Shown here piece by piece: positions 35,331 to 46,830 of a stretch of DNA of 64,000 nucleotides (the first letter of the stretch is position 1; every line of letters starts with the position of its first letter). Source of the stretch: Wurfbainia villosa (Eukaryota > Streptophyta > Magnoliopsida > Zingiberales > Zingiberaceae); contig CM045993.1 in the NCBI GenBank assembly GCA_025175895.1, forward strand, positions 46,442,621-46,506,620, written 5' to 3'. A program made the position numbers and the translations under genes. The notes beneath the pieces are model-generated. The model did no database searches. It was not told the origin of the DNA and worked only from the letters and a program-made list of their open reading frames with translations.

Positions 35331-35963
35331 TCCAAATATCAGGAAATATTCTTTTGTTCTTCACAAGTATTTAAGAATATTTTTGACTACTATCCAGTGA
35401 CTTTCACCTGGATCCGACTGGTATCTACTCGTCATGCTCAAAGCATACGAGACGTCAGGACGAGTACAAAGCATGGCATATATGATAGACCCTATAGCAG
35501 ATGCATAAGGGATCTTATCCATGCGATCTCTCTCCTCCTTAGAAGAGGGACATTGAGTCTTCGAAAGACTCACACCATGTGATAAAGACAGAAATCCTTT
35601 CTTGGAATTTTGCATAGCAAAATGATCTAGCACTTTATCAATGTATGTACTCTGACTTAGGCCAAGTAATCTTTTAGATCTATCTCTATAGATCTTGATG
35701 CCTAGAATATAGGCAGCTTCACCTAAGTCTTTCATCGAGAAACAATTCCCTAACCACATCTTCACAGACTGGAGTGAGGGAATATCATTTCCGATGAGAA
35801 GTATGTCATCTACATAGAAGACAAGAAATACAACTGTGCTCCCACTATTTCTCTTGTAGATACAAGGTTCATCTTCATTTTTGATGAAACCAAACTCCTT
35901 GATTGCATCATCGAATCGAAGATTCCAGCTTCGAGAGGCTTGCTTTAGTCCATAAATGGACCT
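35331..35963 (-). pseudogene. pol: Cop-3 reverse transcriptase, C-terminal part
   Basis: The catalytic YVDD is at 35805-35816 (reverse strand), within FLVFYVDDILLIGND. Downstream, 35765-35361 forms one frame: MWLGNCFSMKDLGEAAYILG, IKIYRDRSKRLLGLSQSTYI, PYASAIGSIIYAMLCTRPDV. It is separated from the upstream RT frame by a stop at 35964-35966. Confidence 0.88.
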
Positions 35964-36998
35964 TTACAGTTTGCATACCTTTCCAGGATGCTTTGGATCT
36001 TCAAAACCCTCAGGCTGTGTCATGTACACATCCTCGAGTAGCTTTCCATTCAGAAAAGCGGTTTTAACATCCATCTGCCAGATCTCATAATCGTGGTAGG
36101 CTGCAATAGCAAGTATGATCCGAATGGATTTAAGAATCGCAACTGGTGAAAAGGTTTCATCATAGTCAATACCATGAATTTGTTTGAATCCTTTAGCCAC
36201 CAATCTACCTTTATAGGTATGCTTATTACCATCCATGTCAGTCTTTACTTTAAAGACCCACTTACACCCAATGGGTTTTACCCCTTCAGGTGGATCAACC
36301 AAAGTCCATACTTGGTTAGTGTACATGGATTCCATTTCGGATCTCATGGCCTTTAGCCATTTCTCGGAATCTGGGCTCATCATAGCTTCTTGATAAGATG
36401 TAGGCTCGTCAAGATCGACAAGCAATACTTCACCGTTGTCAGTCAAGAGAAAAGAATATCTCTCGGGTTGACGACGGATCCTATCATACCTACGAAGAGG
36501 TTGGTCTACTTGAACAGGTGTTTGCTCCACAACTCTTTGGGCAACAATTTCCTCATCCACAACACTTTGTGGTGCCTGTTCATTTTCCATCGAAGCCTTA
36601 GTGTTATCTTCATCTTGAATTTCTTCAAGATGAATTTTACTCCCACTAGTTTTTCTAGAAATAAATTCTCTTTCTAGAAAGACAAAGATTTCCGCAACAA
36701 ACACCTTGCCAAGTGTGGGATTGTAAAAGTAATATCCCTTAGTTTCCTTGGGATATCCTACAAAATAACACTTATCTGATTTGGGTCCTAGTTTATCTGA
36801 GACTTGACGTCTAACATAAGCTTCACAACCCCAAATCTTTATAAAAGTCATTTTGGGACTCTTCCCAGTCCATAACGTATATGGTGTCTTTTCTACGGCT
36901 TTTGATGGGACACGATTAAGTGTGAAAGCGGCGGTCTCTAGAGCTAAACCCCAAAAGGAAGTAGGTAGATCAGTCTGGCTCATCATTGATCGTACCAT
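35964..36998 (-). pseudogene. pol: Cop-3 integrase C-terminus plus RT N-terminus, 344-codon frame
   Basis: The frame starts inside integrase (MVRSMMSQTDLPTSFWGLA), runs through the integrase C-terminal region (IWGCEAYVRR, KCYFVGYPKETKGYYFYNP), a variable linker, and the RT core (CKWVFKVKTDMDGN, DYDETFSPVA, QMDVKTAFLNG, VYMTQPEGFEDP). It ends at VCKL-stop, where the sister copies have a Gln CAA codon and this copy has TAA, a C to T change. The longest copia frame in the window. Confidence 0.92.
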
Positions 36999-37500
36999 AT
37001 CTAATAGAGTACGATTTCTCCTCTCAGATACACCATTCCATTGTGGTGTTCCAAGTGGAGTGAGTTGGGATATTATCCCACACTCAGCCAGGTGATCACG
37101 AAACTCTTGACTAAGGTATTCACCACCTCGATCTGATCAAAGTAGCTTAATACGCTTACCAAGTTGGTTTTGTACTTCATTCTTGAATTCTTTGAACTTT
37201 TCAAAGGACTCTGACTTATGTCTCATCAAATATAAGTAGCAAAATCTACTCATATCATCAGTGAAAGTAATAAAGTACTTATAGCCTCCTCTGGCTTCGA
37301 CATTGAAAGGGCCACATACATCAGTATGTATGAGTCCTAATAAGTCTGTCGCTCTCTCGCCATGTCTACTAAATGGAGTTTTAGTCATCTTTCCTAAAAG
37401 ACAAGATTCGCATACCTCATATGATTCAAAATCAAATGAGTCCAATAATCCATCTTTATGGAGTTGGGATATGCATTTTTCATTTATGTGACCTAGGCGT
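36999..37500 (-). pseudogene. pol: Cop-3 integrase, zinc-binding and catalytic core
   Basis: The frame 37445-37137 includes the CxxC of the zinc finger (VCESCLLGKMTKTPF), LIHTDVCGPFN (first Asp) and FTDDMSRFCYLYLMRH. At about 37134 an in-frame TGA replaces Arg in the LLRSDRGGEY region (second Asp). The catalytic Glu region (NGVSERRN) follows at about 37030. All three catalytic positions are present but separated by the stop and a frame change. Confidence 0.88.
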
Positions 37501-38020
37501 GATGCGGAGATATGTTTGGTTCAAATTATTCGATTTGAACCGTTTGGTATTTACGTTATAAATTGGGTTTTCTAAATCTAGAACATAGAGACCATTCATA
37601 AGTGGTGCATTACAATAGAACATTTCATTCAAATAAATGGAACAACATTTGTCCTTTATTATAAAAGAAAAGTTTTTCTTGTCTAAACAAGATACGTAAA
37701 TTATGTTCTTCGTTAATGCAGTACATAAAAGCACTCCTCTAGTTCTAAGATAAGCCCAGGCAAAGACAAAGAATATGTTCCTACAAACAAAGAACAACTT
37801 TTGCGCCATTGCCTACTCGTAGGTCCACTTCGCCCTTTGCCATTAGTCTACTATTTCTCAGTCCCTGCACATTAGTACAAATGTGAGATGCACATCCGGG
37901 TATCTAATACCCATGTAGAAGAAATAGATAGATTAACTTCTATAATGTGTATACCTGAGGCAGAAGTCCCACTTCTTTTCTTCTTTACTTCCTCAAGGCG
38001 GTTTAGCTTCAGTGTCGATC
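37501..38020 (-). pseudogene. pol: Cop-3 protease region, broken
   Basis: Near 37900 the DTG motif is disrupted by an extra C (GATACCCGGA against GATACCGGA in Cop-1), shifting the frame inside the active-site motif. The segment around LTKNIIYVSCLDKKNFSF to GLYVLDLENPIYNVN (37750-37560) is open. Confidence 0.83.
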
Positions 38021-38766
38021 TCACGCAAGAATGAAATAGTCCCCTTCCTTAGGTACTTTACCTTTACCCTTTGAAGTGGATGAATTGGCCTTGCCTTTGG
38101 CTTGGGTCTTACCCTTGCCTTTGCGCTTACCTTTGCCCTTCTTGACCATTAGTACGTTACTAACTTTCTTCTTGAGATTCGGTTCAGCAGTTCTTAACAT
38201 GCTGAGAATCTCAGGCAAAGGCTTATCAATTTCATTCATGTTATTCATGACGAATTGATTATATGCTTCCAGCAACGATTGCAGGATAACATCGATTGTC
38301 AATTCTTGGCTCAGTGGAAAACCTAGTCTTTCAAGGTTCTCAACGTACCCTATCATTTTAAGTACGTGAGTTCCTACATGTGTTCCTTCTTGCATGCAAA
38401 AAGAGCCTTAGACACTTCAAAATGCTCGTGTCTAGCTTGTCCTTGATATAGTTGTTTCAAATGCTCAACCATATCATAGGCATCCATGTTCTCATGTTGC
38501 TTCTGAAGCTCAGAGTTCATGGTGGCAAGCATAAGACATGACACATCTAATGCGTCATCTTGATGCTTCTTATAAGCATCTTTTTCAGCATGAGTGGCCG
38601 CAGGGGCGGGTGTTTCAGGGATAGACTGCTCTAGGACATACAGTTTATGTTCTTGCTTGAGGATAATCCTCAAGTTCCTATACCAGTCTAGAAAGTTAGC
38701 TCCATTGAGCTTGTCTTTCTCAAGGACAGATCGCAAGTTGAGGGGGTGTGTCGTGTTAGATGACAT
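38021..38766 (-). pseudogene. gag: Cop-3 gag
   Basis: ATG at 38766, MSSNTTHPLNLRSVLEKDKL. Two overlapping frames (38766-38374 and 38395-38021) cover nearly the whole protein. The break at about 38385 comes from loss of a short segment present in Cop-2 (GCAAGATGCAAGAAGG). The tail is rich in Lys/Gly (KGKTQAKGKANSSTSKGKGK), and the zinc knuckle is lost at 38030. Confidence 0.9.
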
Positions 38767-39983
38767 GGTGATCTACAACAATAAATGCAAAATTAAGTAT
38801 CATACCTAAGTCATTTAATTAGGCCTTTAATTAAATAAGGCTCCCACTAAATTCTCATAGCTTTGATATGAGCTAATCATTGATGTAGGGAAACACATTT
38901 TGCTTACATCATTAGCTTCTATTAGCTATAAATTTATATGGGATAAAGATCCACATCATACTTCGTCTTGAGTTAGCTTTGGCTAATCGCCCAAGACGTA
39001 GTATGATTAGGTAGGCAATCTTTTGCCAATTACATCTGATGTAACTCTTTAATAGCTTTGGTTAAGTTTAGATTAGTTTAGTGCTTATTCCTAAACCAGC
39101 TTCCAGGCCGTGGCGAGGCACAGAGGCCTTCTTTGATATCGGCGCAACGACCACTTTCTAAGACAAAGCTGATGTTCGGAAATCACACAAAACTAATTTT
39201 AAAACTTATGTTCAAAGCTAATATATGCCTCTACTTTCTTAATTAATTAAGAATTAATTAAGTCTTAACCAAGTTTGATAGCGGGACATCATGATTGTCC
39301 ACTCGCACTCTTCCAAGATAAAATGCATTGCTTTGCTTTGGCAAACCCAACAACAAATGATCGAGGAAGTAGTGAGTATCAAACTTTGATAGGCATATCG
39401 TTTTTGACTTATTAAGAAATAAACTTAAACATGCATCACATATATATTAGCATACATCACATATAAGCTAAATTAACATGCATCACATACATATTAAACT
39501 AAGCGTGTCATGGTTATTATGACCCTTATTCTACAATCTTCTCAAGCAAATGAAAAGATTGATTGGTAAACCTAGGGATAGCATCTTCTCCCAAGTGTTT
39601 CCTTTTGGTTGTCTTGTGTTGTTAACTTCCTCCTTGTAACGTCATCTTCCAATGGACCCTCCATCTTTATTTTGTATATTACAAAAGGAGAAATACTCGA
39701 GTTACATTCGAGTATAAAACTAATTTTACAACAAGAATTTTAGGAGAAAGGCACGACACGCAGGCCGTATTGCGTATTAAGAATTACAACACACACATTC
39801 ACAAACTTTTTGGGACTAGGCCATAACCATGCACCATGTCAATTTTAACCTTTAAAAGACATCGGATATTTTATTATGTTTGAAAAGTTGCTAATGCAAT
39901 TATCAACTCATAATAAAATTTATCCTACTTCTATATCATATATAAAATAGAGAAAACCTATTTTTATACGATCTTTCGCAAGT
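38767..39983 (-). other. Cop-3 untranslated leader
   Basis: Reverse of the Cop-1 leader. No gene. Confidence 0.7.
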
Positions 39984-39996
39984 GGCTCTGATACCA
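39984..39996 (-). other. Cop-3 primer-binding site
   Basis: GGCTCTGATACCA on the plus strand, the exact complement of the initiator-Met PBS, one base from the LTR. Confidence 0.92.
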
Positions 39997-39997
39997 C

Positions 39998-40468
39998 TGT
40001 AGGGATTTCTTATGCAAAATAGCATATGCGCAACGGAAAAATAGGATCCCTTCCAAGTGATCCTTGCGAAAGATAATCTCGTACAAAAAATAAATTTCTC
40101 AAAACCTATCTTATAGGAGAATATTACCTTTGTTGCGTGCCCTTTTTAATCCCGCTTCTCCTTGGGTTTGTTGGATCTTTTAGCACGTTCAAATGTCCGT
40201 GCCTCTATATGTATCCACACGAGCAAGCTCTTGTCTCACAAAAGAAACTAGAAGAGCTCTCCTTTACTTCTTGCTAGAGAAGTCCCTAAAGGAGAGGAAG
40301 GTAGGGAAAAAGAGAAAGGAAGAAGAAGACCACTCTTCTTGCTAGCCTACACTCACAAAAACCACACAACCAAAGCCTCTCACCACCAAGCTCTCTCCAA
40401 GCCTCAAGCTCCAACTACTTGGCCGGCCACCCCATGGAGTGTTTTATAGGATTGGAAAAACCTTTCAC
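39998..40468 (-). repeat. Cop-3 5' LTR, truncated to 471 bp
   Basis: Identical in layout to 32933-33398. It stops at CCTTTCAC, after which GypB LTR sequence (CTCCAACAGGCGGCG) resumes. The promoter-proximal U3 is gone, although the TATA box at about 40442-40450 is retained. Confidence 0.9.
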
Positions 40469-40843
40469 GACCTTCTCCAACAGGCGGCGAAGGGGCGGCG
40501 ACGGTGTGTGGAGTGGCGAGCGATTTGGAGGAGGAAGTCGCGCGGGGGAAGGAGGAGGAGGAAAGGTCGGGATCGCGAAGAAGAAAAGAGGAGTCGCAAA
40601 TACTGAAATCGATGGGAAACGACGGATTTGGTTTAATTAAACCATTTAATCCAAGATAGTCTGAACAGGCTTTACAAAAGCCTGTTCATTTTATCCTCAT
40701 AAAATATCCATAGAACCTCCATTTAAATCCAGAAAAATTTCTAAAAATTTCTGAAAAATTCCACAAGATAGTTTATCAATTAATGAGGAATAATATTTTA
40801 TTTTATATTTATTTATTTATTATTTTTTTTTCGGTATTTTACA
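40469..40843 (-). repeat. GypB 3' LTR, segment 3 (inner end)
   Basis: Matches 60567-60935 and ends ...TCGGTATTTTACA. It includes an inverted repeat, AACAGGCTTT...AAAGCCTGTT, at 40665-40688. Confidence 0.88.
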
Positions 40844-40857
40844 TTCTCCCCCACTTA
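40844..40857 (-). other. GypB polypurine tract
   Basis: TTCTCCCCCACTTA on the plus strand, next to the LTR. It is followed by TTTGGTCCCC, the usual end of pol in these families. Confidence 0.8.
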
Positions 40858-41054
40858 TAAAAATTTGGTCCCCACATTTCGTACTAACCTGCAAAAATTA
40901 CTTCAAGCAAGTTTCCGAAAGGACCACATACCTTCTTCAAGTGAACAGATGAGACTATCAAGCCCGGATAGTATCTTCCAGCTCCCACATAGCCTCCTCA
41001 TCGGTATGATGCTATCATCCAACCTTTACGAGTCGGATAGTTTTCGTCCCACTA

Positions 41055-41284
41055 CTATTGCTCCTTGCGACCCAGGCTCCACCCTGGAATTTCCTCGTAA
41101 GTCACATTAAACTGAGATGGAATTGCTATCTTCTTCAGAACATTCTCTGAATGCGGAATGTATTTTCTCAGCATAGAAACATGCAATATGTTGTGAACAC
41201 CTGCAAGTGTCGGAGGTAAAGCCAACCGACAAGCTACACCTCCATAATCCACAACACAAGATCTGAATAGATCCTCCAACGTTT
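41055..41284 (-). pseudogene. pol: GypB integrase C-terminal domain
   Basis: The frame 41279-41055 reads LEDLFRSCVVDYGG directly joined to VACRLALPPTLAGVHNILHV then SMLRKYIPHS and YEEIP. The first part follows the integrase catalytic Glu and the second is the pol C-terminal module, so roughly 100 residues normally between them are deleted in frame. Confidence 0.82.
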
Positions 41285-41830
41285 GAATGTCATGCTCAGA
41301 CAGTCCATTAGTCCGCGAATGAAATGTTGCACTAAGTCGAAGCTCTGTGCCTATAATCTAGTGCAGACTCTGTCAAAATCGCGAGGTAAATCGCGAATCT
41401 CTATCCGATATGGTACTTAAAAGTACCCCATGCAATCTGATAATCTTTCGGTAATACAACTCTACCGAATGATCCAACAAGTACGACCCACGAATAAAAA
41501 GGAAATGAGCTGATTTGGTCAGTCGATCCACACTCACCCAAATCGCATCATGTCCTTTACGGGTCCTTGGCAATTCTGTAACGCAATCAATAGTGTTATA
41601 CTCTCACTTCCATTCCAAAATTGGAATTTTCTGGAGCAATCTAGCGGGTTTCTAATGTTCAACCTTCACCTGCTGGTATAGTATATCTCCAGCAACAAAG
41701 TCTACGGTATCTCTCTTCATACCATTCCACCAGTATAAACGTTTCAAATCTCGGTACATCCCAATACCACCAGGATGTATAGTAAATCTCAAATAATGTG
41801 TCACCTGTAGCAACTCTTCCTTAACTGGAT
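41285..41830 (-). pseudogene. pol: GypB integrase core
   Basis: The frame 41573-41373 has GHDAIWVSVDRLTKSAHFLF, HGVLLSTISDRDSRFTSRF (second catalytic Asp in SDRD). Downstream (41345-41285) the TDGQSER region is shifted and damaged. Upstream (41640-41800) traces of the WWxGMKRD zinc-binding segment are seen. Confidence 0.8.
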
Positions 41831-42689
41831 GCGTGTCTAGAACACATATCCATATTAGAGAAGGAAAATTATCTTCTCACAAGATAAGTTCATCAACCTT
41901 CCAAGATACACTCCACACACACTGTAAGTGCATGGAAGACTATAGCAATCAATCTCCCTTGTTGCAATTGTTGCAACTGTTCGCGCTCCCGCAACTCCAT
42001 TGTAGCTACCCAATAGCTCGTTAAATTCAATGAGCATTCCTACTCCATACAACTACAAATCCAGATAATAACTACTAAAGTCACGTCATGCATATGACAG
42101 ACTATCTCGTAGTTTCTTAACTAACGTAGACATAAGATATGCCTCATTCAACCGCATCGGAATCGTTCCAATTCCTGAAACGATGCATCCGCGTACAACC
42201 TTCTTTTTATCCACTCCGGAAGGATTAACTAATACTTGCGTAAAAGTTAACTGCCATCTAGGTCTTATAACTGGTTTCACTAGCTTCCGACTAAATGATT
42301 TCCAACATCACCTTTGTCAAATAAGTCTGTGGTATAGTAATGCTAAGACATTCTATCCACATCTACAGTACTAACCAAACCATACAAGGAAAACCACCAT
42401 CTACGGTACCCGAGTGCGCAACTCCAACTACCACAATCAACAGTGGCCAAGTTACGCAACTCCAACAACTACAAAAAGATCCAATCATGTTCAGGATACA
42501 CGATTCTCAAATTCAGTGGTGACTAAATCGTTAATTAGTCTAGCAACTTAATCAAAACTCAAAAAAAAATTCATACAAAGTATGAAATTGTCGTCCTCTA
42601 TACACCTGCATCCCCTTTACTCTAAGCTGATGATATATGATCATCACAACGACAATGATAACCGTATGACATCATGTCACTACAATATC
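41831..42689 (-). pseudogene. GypB RNase H/linker interval, decayed
   Basis: Lies between the integrase and RT remnants. The 42280-42086 frame (64 codons) aligns in position with the GypA-2 stretch at about 28440-28640. I cannot name a domain. At 42355-42475 there are motifs (AACTCCAACTACCAC) also seen in the GypB LTR. Confidence 0.4.
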
Positions 42690-43110
42690 AGTACTCCAGT
42701 CGTAAACCAATCTTAGAGTATACACAGGTGTCTTTGGCAGATCTAAATAGATCATCTATCCACAACAAGAATATTTATCACGATAACTACTGTATTCCAT
42801 CATCGATAATCGATACATACTTTCAAAGGTTCATCTCTCTTTCAACAAAGAGTTCCAGATCTTTCTCAAGGAGAAATACTGGGATAGATAACTATCTCCT
42901 TCCAACATCTCCTATAATCACAACTTACGTTCTTCCAATTTCCATAGTGTTTAGTAACACTTATACCAGTCAAATTATCACCCGGTATAGGATCTTCGAT
43001 ATCGAAACTATTTCCGCAATCATTTCGATCGCCTACTCCACTTTCCTAAGCAACGGCAAGCCTTGGAGTTCATCCGAAATTACATCCGAAGGCTCTTAGA
43101 TTATACGCAC
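42690..43110 (-). pseudogene. pol: GypB reverse transcriptase remnant
   Basis: Reverse-strand traces: PSVSP (about 42890), a KVCIDYR segment (42800-42820), and the region matching CVYSKIDL (42720-42735), with several stops. Collinear with GypA-2 27870-28240. Upstream (43070-43100), SDELQGLP matches the DELPGLPP position before RT. Confidence 0.65.
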
Positions 43111-44007
43111 ATCCGAGAGACATATCGTACCATACTTCCAACAATTTGACCATCCATAAGGATATGTCTACAACAAAGATTTGTCTATCCAAGTCTAAGG
43201 GTCTCCCTTAACTTTTTAATTGTTGGTCCACTTCTCACATGACGGTAGAGATACCACCTACCCATAAGTCGATGTAAAGGACCCTTCTAATCCTACTGAG
43301 AATGTTCTAGATGATACATGTAACTACAAGCATCTCTCAACATATTAACCTAAAGGGTAAAACTAGAGTAATACCCTGAACGATAAAATATCTGTCGATC
43401 CGATCCCAAAGGCTCCACGCAGGTCTCGGCCTTTCTCCGAAGAGAATAAGATCAGATCCAACTGTCCACGACAAAACGATCGCATTTCTGTGATGAATGA
43501 TCCAAGGATTTTTCCTAGATCATCTGATTCTACCACTTAAATCTATGAGCTACAACTGTAGAATACCGACTAGATATGACCTTCGTCGTATACTCTCTCT
43601 TCTGGACTAAGCAAAACACATCTAGAGGTAACTACTTGTTGTTGTCTGCTGAGTCTTCTACAATGTCTTCTGCTGATGCTGCTTCTTTGCTGATCTCTGT
43701 TGAAGGGGAGTATCAAGGAACTCCAACAACTCCTGAGGTAGTAGGTTGATGCTAATAAGGTAACCCACATCTTTTGAGCTGATCTCTGCTGTCGAGACGA
43801 TGCATCTTCCTCCTGGAACACCATCGATAGTCTTCAACTGAATCTTTAAGGTACACCTCCTCCACTGTACTGGTTGCTCAACAATAGCAACAGCTGAACT
43901 GCTCCAATAGATAATCTGGCTTCACGTGTCTTCGTGATCTGCACTGCTCGCACACAATCCCTTCGGAGTCTTTGTTCTGATTTTGCTGATATCCACAAGA
44001 ACCTTCT
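43111..44007 (-). pseudogene. GypB gag-protease interval, left of GypC
   Basis: Expected to hold late gag and protease. I see Gln/Ser-rich stretches (CAGCAG/AGCAGA, 43640-43800 reverse) but no intact motif. Ends at the GypC target site CTTCT. Confidence 0.35.
44003..44007. repeat. Target-site duplication CTTCT, left copy (GypC)
   Basis: Matches 55915-55919 exactly, outside the TG...CA ends. Confidence 0.9.
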
Positions 44008-44654
44008 TGTAACAGTAGACCTTATCTGCTCTCAGGGCGGCGCTACTTTACTATTTTTTTTTTAACATGTTATCATAACTTAAATCTTCTTTTGCACATG
44101 CGTCACATATCATATTCATAATCAACATGTTAACATATCTTGTCACATTTCTAACTTGCATAACATAAAGAGTCATTCATGAGTTCTTAAGTAATTGAAC
44201 AGTAACATAAATAAGCATCATCCAACATGATACTAAGGATTCATAAGTCTTATAAGCGGAAGCAAAGTCTTAAGTGGTTCATTGTGCATGTAATATAAGC
44301 AGATAGTAACATGGTCTTTCTCCACCATGCCACTATCACACACACTTGGCCCTTTCTGCTACTTCCTCTAGTTCAGGTTTCATTTATCTGCAGTATACGA
44401 ACAACATAAATTATAAGCATATAGCTTAGTAAGATTCTTGCCTACTCACAAAAGCCACAAACTTCATCAAGCAATTAGAAACATGAGCATACTAGCATAA
44501 ATAGCCTAAGTGTTTCATAGCAACACTAATCAACAACATACCCACGTAATAAAAACCTAAGCATGGCATAGAGATTACATCAGCATGTTAAGCATAATTA
44601 AATCTAAGTAGGGCATAATTTAACATAAGCATTCATAACATTGTAAATCTTAGA

Positions 44655-45190
44655 CATGCATAAAGTACATAATCACAAATATTCTTAACTCAACTATAAG
44701 CATCATAACTTCATAAAATCTAACATGTATAAAGGACAAGTTCATAAGCATTCATAACATAAGTATCCGTAACATCATAAATCTTAAACATGCATAAAGT
44801 CCATAGTCACAAATATTCTTAACTCAACTATAAGCATCATAACTTCATAAAATCTAACATGCATAAAGGACAAGTTCATAAGCATTCATAACATAAGTAT
44901 CCGTAACATCATAAATCTTAAACATGCATAAAGTCCATAGTCACAAATATTCTTAACTCAACTATAAGCATCATAACTTCATAAAATCTAACATGCATAA
45001 AGGACAAGTTCATAAGCATTCATAACATAAGTATCCGTAACATCATAAATCTTAAACATGCATAAAGTCCTATAGTCACAAATATTCTTAACTCAACTAT
45101 AAGCATCGTAACGTCATAAAATCTATCATGCATAAAGGACATAATCATAAGCATTTTTAAACTTAACCATAAGCATTCATAGACTTTAAC
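44655..45190. repeat. ~134-bp tandem repeat, four units
   Basis: Units begin CATGCATAAAGT at 44655, 44789, 44923 and 45057. The sister LTR has three (53027, 53159, 53293). Confidence 0.85.
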
Positions 45191-45479
45191 ATAAGCATGC
45201 ACAATTTCATAAAAGTCTTTTCTTTTCAAAACATATACATATAGATACTTCAACATAATCATAACTTGCTTGGGGGGCCCCAGGTTAAGTACCACATAAT
45301 GCGCGTTCCCTAATAGGTCAGTAGCGAGCCACCAGACCTACTAGAGCAAGACCTCTTACGTCTTACCAGGGCAAGACCTCTTACGTCTTCTTATGTCCCT
45401 ATGGATTTGATTAACGACCACCTGACGGGTCGGGTACTTAACCTCTTACAAAGTAAAATACTTAATTCCTTTCTTTCTT

Positions 45480-45600
45480 GTCTTATCATAAGGAGAGCTC
45501 TTAATCCCTACTTGAAAGGGAAGCATCTCCATCTTATCTTATCATAAGGAGAGCTCTTAATCCCTACTTGAAAGGGAAGCATCTCCACCTTAGACATTTC
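45480..45600. repeat. ~57-bp tandem repeat, two units
   Basis: Unit AAGGAGAGCTCTTAATCCCT... at 45490 and 45547. The sister LTR has three units (53725, 53781, 53837). Confidence 0.85.
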
Positions 45601-45639
45601 ATAGCATACATGCATTCATAACATAAAGGGGTCCTAAAG

Positions 45640-46040
45640 CACAAACATGTTCATCACATAAGCATATTTCATAGGCATATTCATGGCATGTTAAATAATA
45701 AAACATGTTCATCACATAGGCATATTTCATGGCATATTATATCATAAACTTGTTCATCACATGAGCATATTTCCTAGGCATATTCATGGCATATTAAATC
45801 ATAAAACAGGTTCATCACCTAATCATATTTCATAGGCATATTCATGGCATATTAAATCATAAAACATGTTCATCACATAGGCATATTTCCATATTAAATC
45901 ATAAAACATGTTCATCACATAAGCATATTTCATATGCATATTCATGGCATGTTAAATCATAAAACATGTTCGTCACATAGGCATATTTCATGGCATATTA
46001 TATCATAAACTTGTTCATCACATGAGCATATTTCCTAGGC
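45640..46040. repeat. Repeats of CATGTTCATCACATAGGCATAT type
   Basis: A unit built on ACATGTTCATCACATAAGC and ATATTCATGGCATATTAAAT repeats irregularly about six times. Sister array at 53935-54340. Confidence 0.8.
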
Positions 46041-46064
46041 ATATATCATAGCATAACTTCATAA

Positions 46065-46830
46065 GGGGCATTTTCATGAAACCCTAACCCTAAAACCATG
46101 GGTGGCCGAAACTTATAGGGGCACAAGGCTTGGGTTTTTGTCACCTAAATTCATTAATGTCTTCATAAGGGGCATTTTCATGAAACCCTAACCCTAAAAC
46201 CATGGGTGGCCGAAACTTATAGGGGCACAAGGCTTGGGTTTTTGTCACCTAAATTTATTCATGTAGGCACATATCATAGCATAACTTCATAAGGGGCATT
46301 TTCATGAAACCCTAACCCTAAATTCCTTGGTTGGCTGAAACTTATAGGGGCACAAGGCTTGGGTTTTTGTCACCTAAATTTATTCATGTAGGCATATATC
46401 ATAGCATAACTTCATAAGGGGCATTTTCATGAAACCCTAACCCTAAATCCCATGGGTGGCCGAAACTTATAGGGGCATAAGGCTTGGGTTCTTGTCACCT
46501 AAATTTATTCATGTAGGTATAAATCATAGCATAACTTCATAAGGGGCATTTTCATGAAACCCTAACCCTAAATTCCTTGGTTGGCCGAAACTTATAGGGG
46601 CACAAGGCTTGGGTTTTTGTCACCTAAGTTTATTCATGTAGGCATATATCATAGCATAACTTCATAAGGGGCATTTTTATGAAACCCTAACCCTAAATTC
46701 CTTGGTTGGCCGAAACATATATGGCCATGAGTTGGGTTTTTGGCACCTAAAAATCCCTACTTGATGCCTACACTCTATGAACATAACCTTAGAATCAAGT
46801 TCATGCAACCCTAACCCTAAAAGCTTGGGT
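46065..46830. repeat. ~125-bp tandem repeat with telomere-like core, seven units
   Basis: Each unit has AACCCTAACCCTAAA followed by a TGGCCGAAACTTATAGGGGC segment and TTGGGTTTTTGTCACCT. Cores lie at about 46079, 46186, 46311, 46436, 46561, 46686 and 46807. The second interval is shortened by a deletion. Sister array at 54371-55130. Confidence 0.88.

Larger units (their letters stand above)
32933..40468 (-). mobile_element. Cop-3: copia of the Cop-1 family, minus strand, 5' LTR truncated
   Basis: 3' LTR 32933-34809, interior 34810-39997, 5' LTR only 39998-40468. It is inserted in the GypB LTR. The distal 1.4 kb of the 5' LTR and any right TSD have been deleted. It is the best-preserved copia copy here, with a 344-codon integrase/RT frame. 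PBS at 39984-39996 and polypurine tract at 34811-34819. Confidence 0.92.

Noticed and set aside
44655..46830. CRISPR array in the GypC LTR repeats
   Set aside because: Direct tandem units without unique spacers, in a plant LTR with a second copy in the partner LTR.
46065..46830. True interstitial telomere
   Set aside because: Only two telomere-like units per 125-bp monomer, inside both LTRs of one element.
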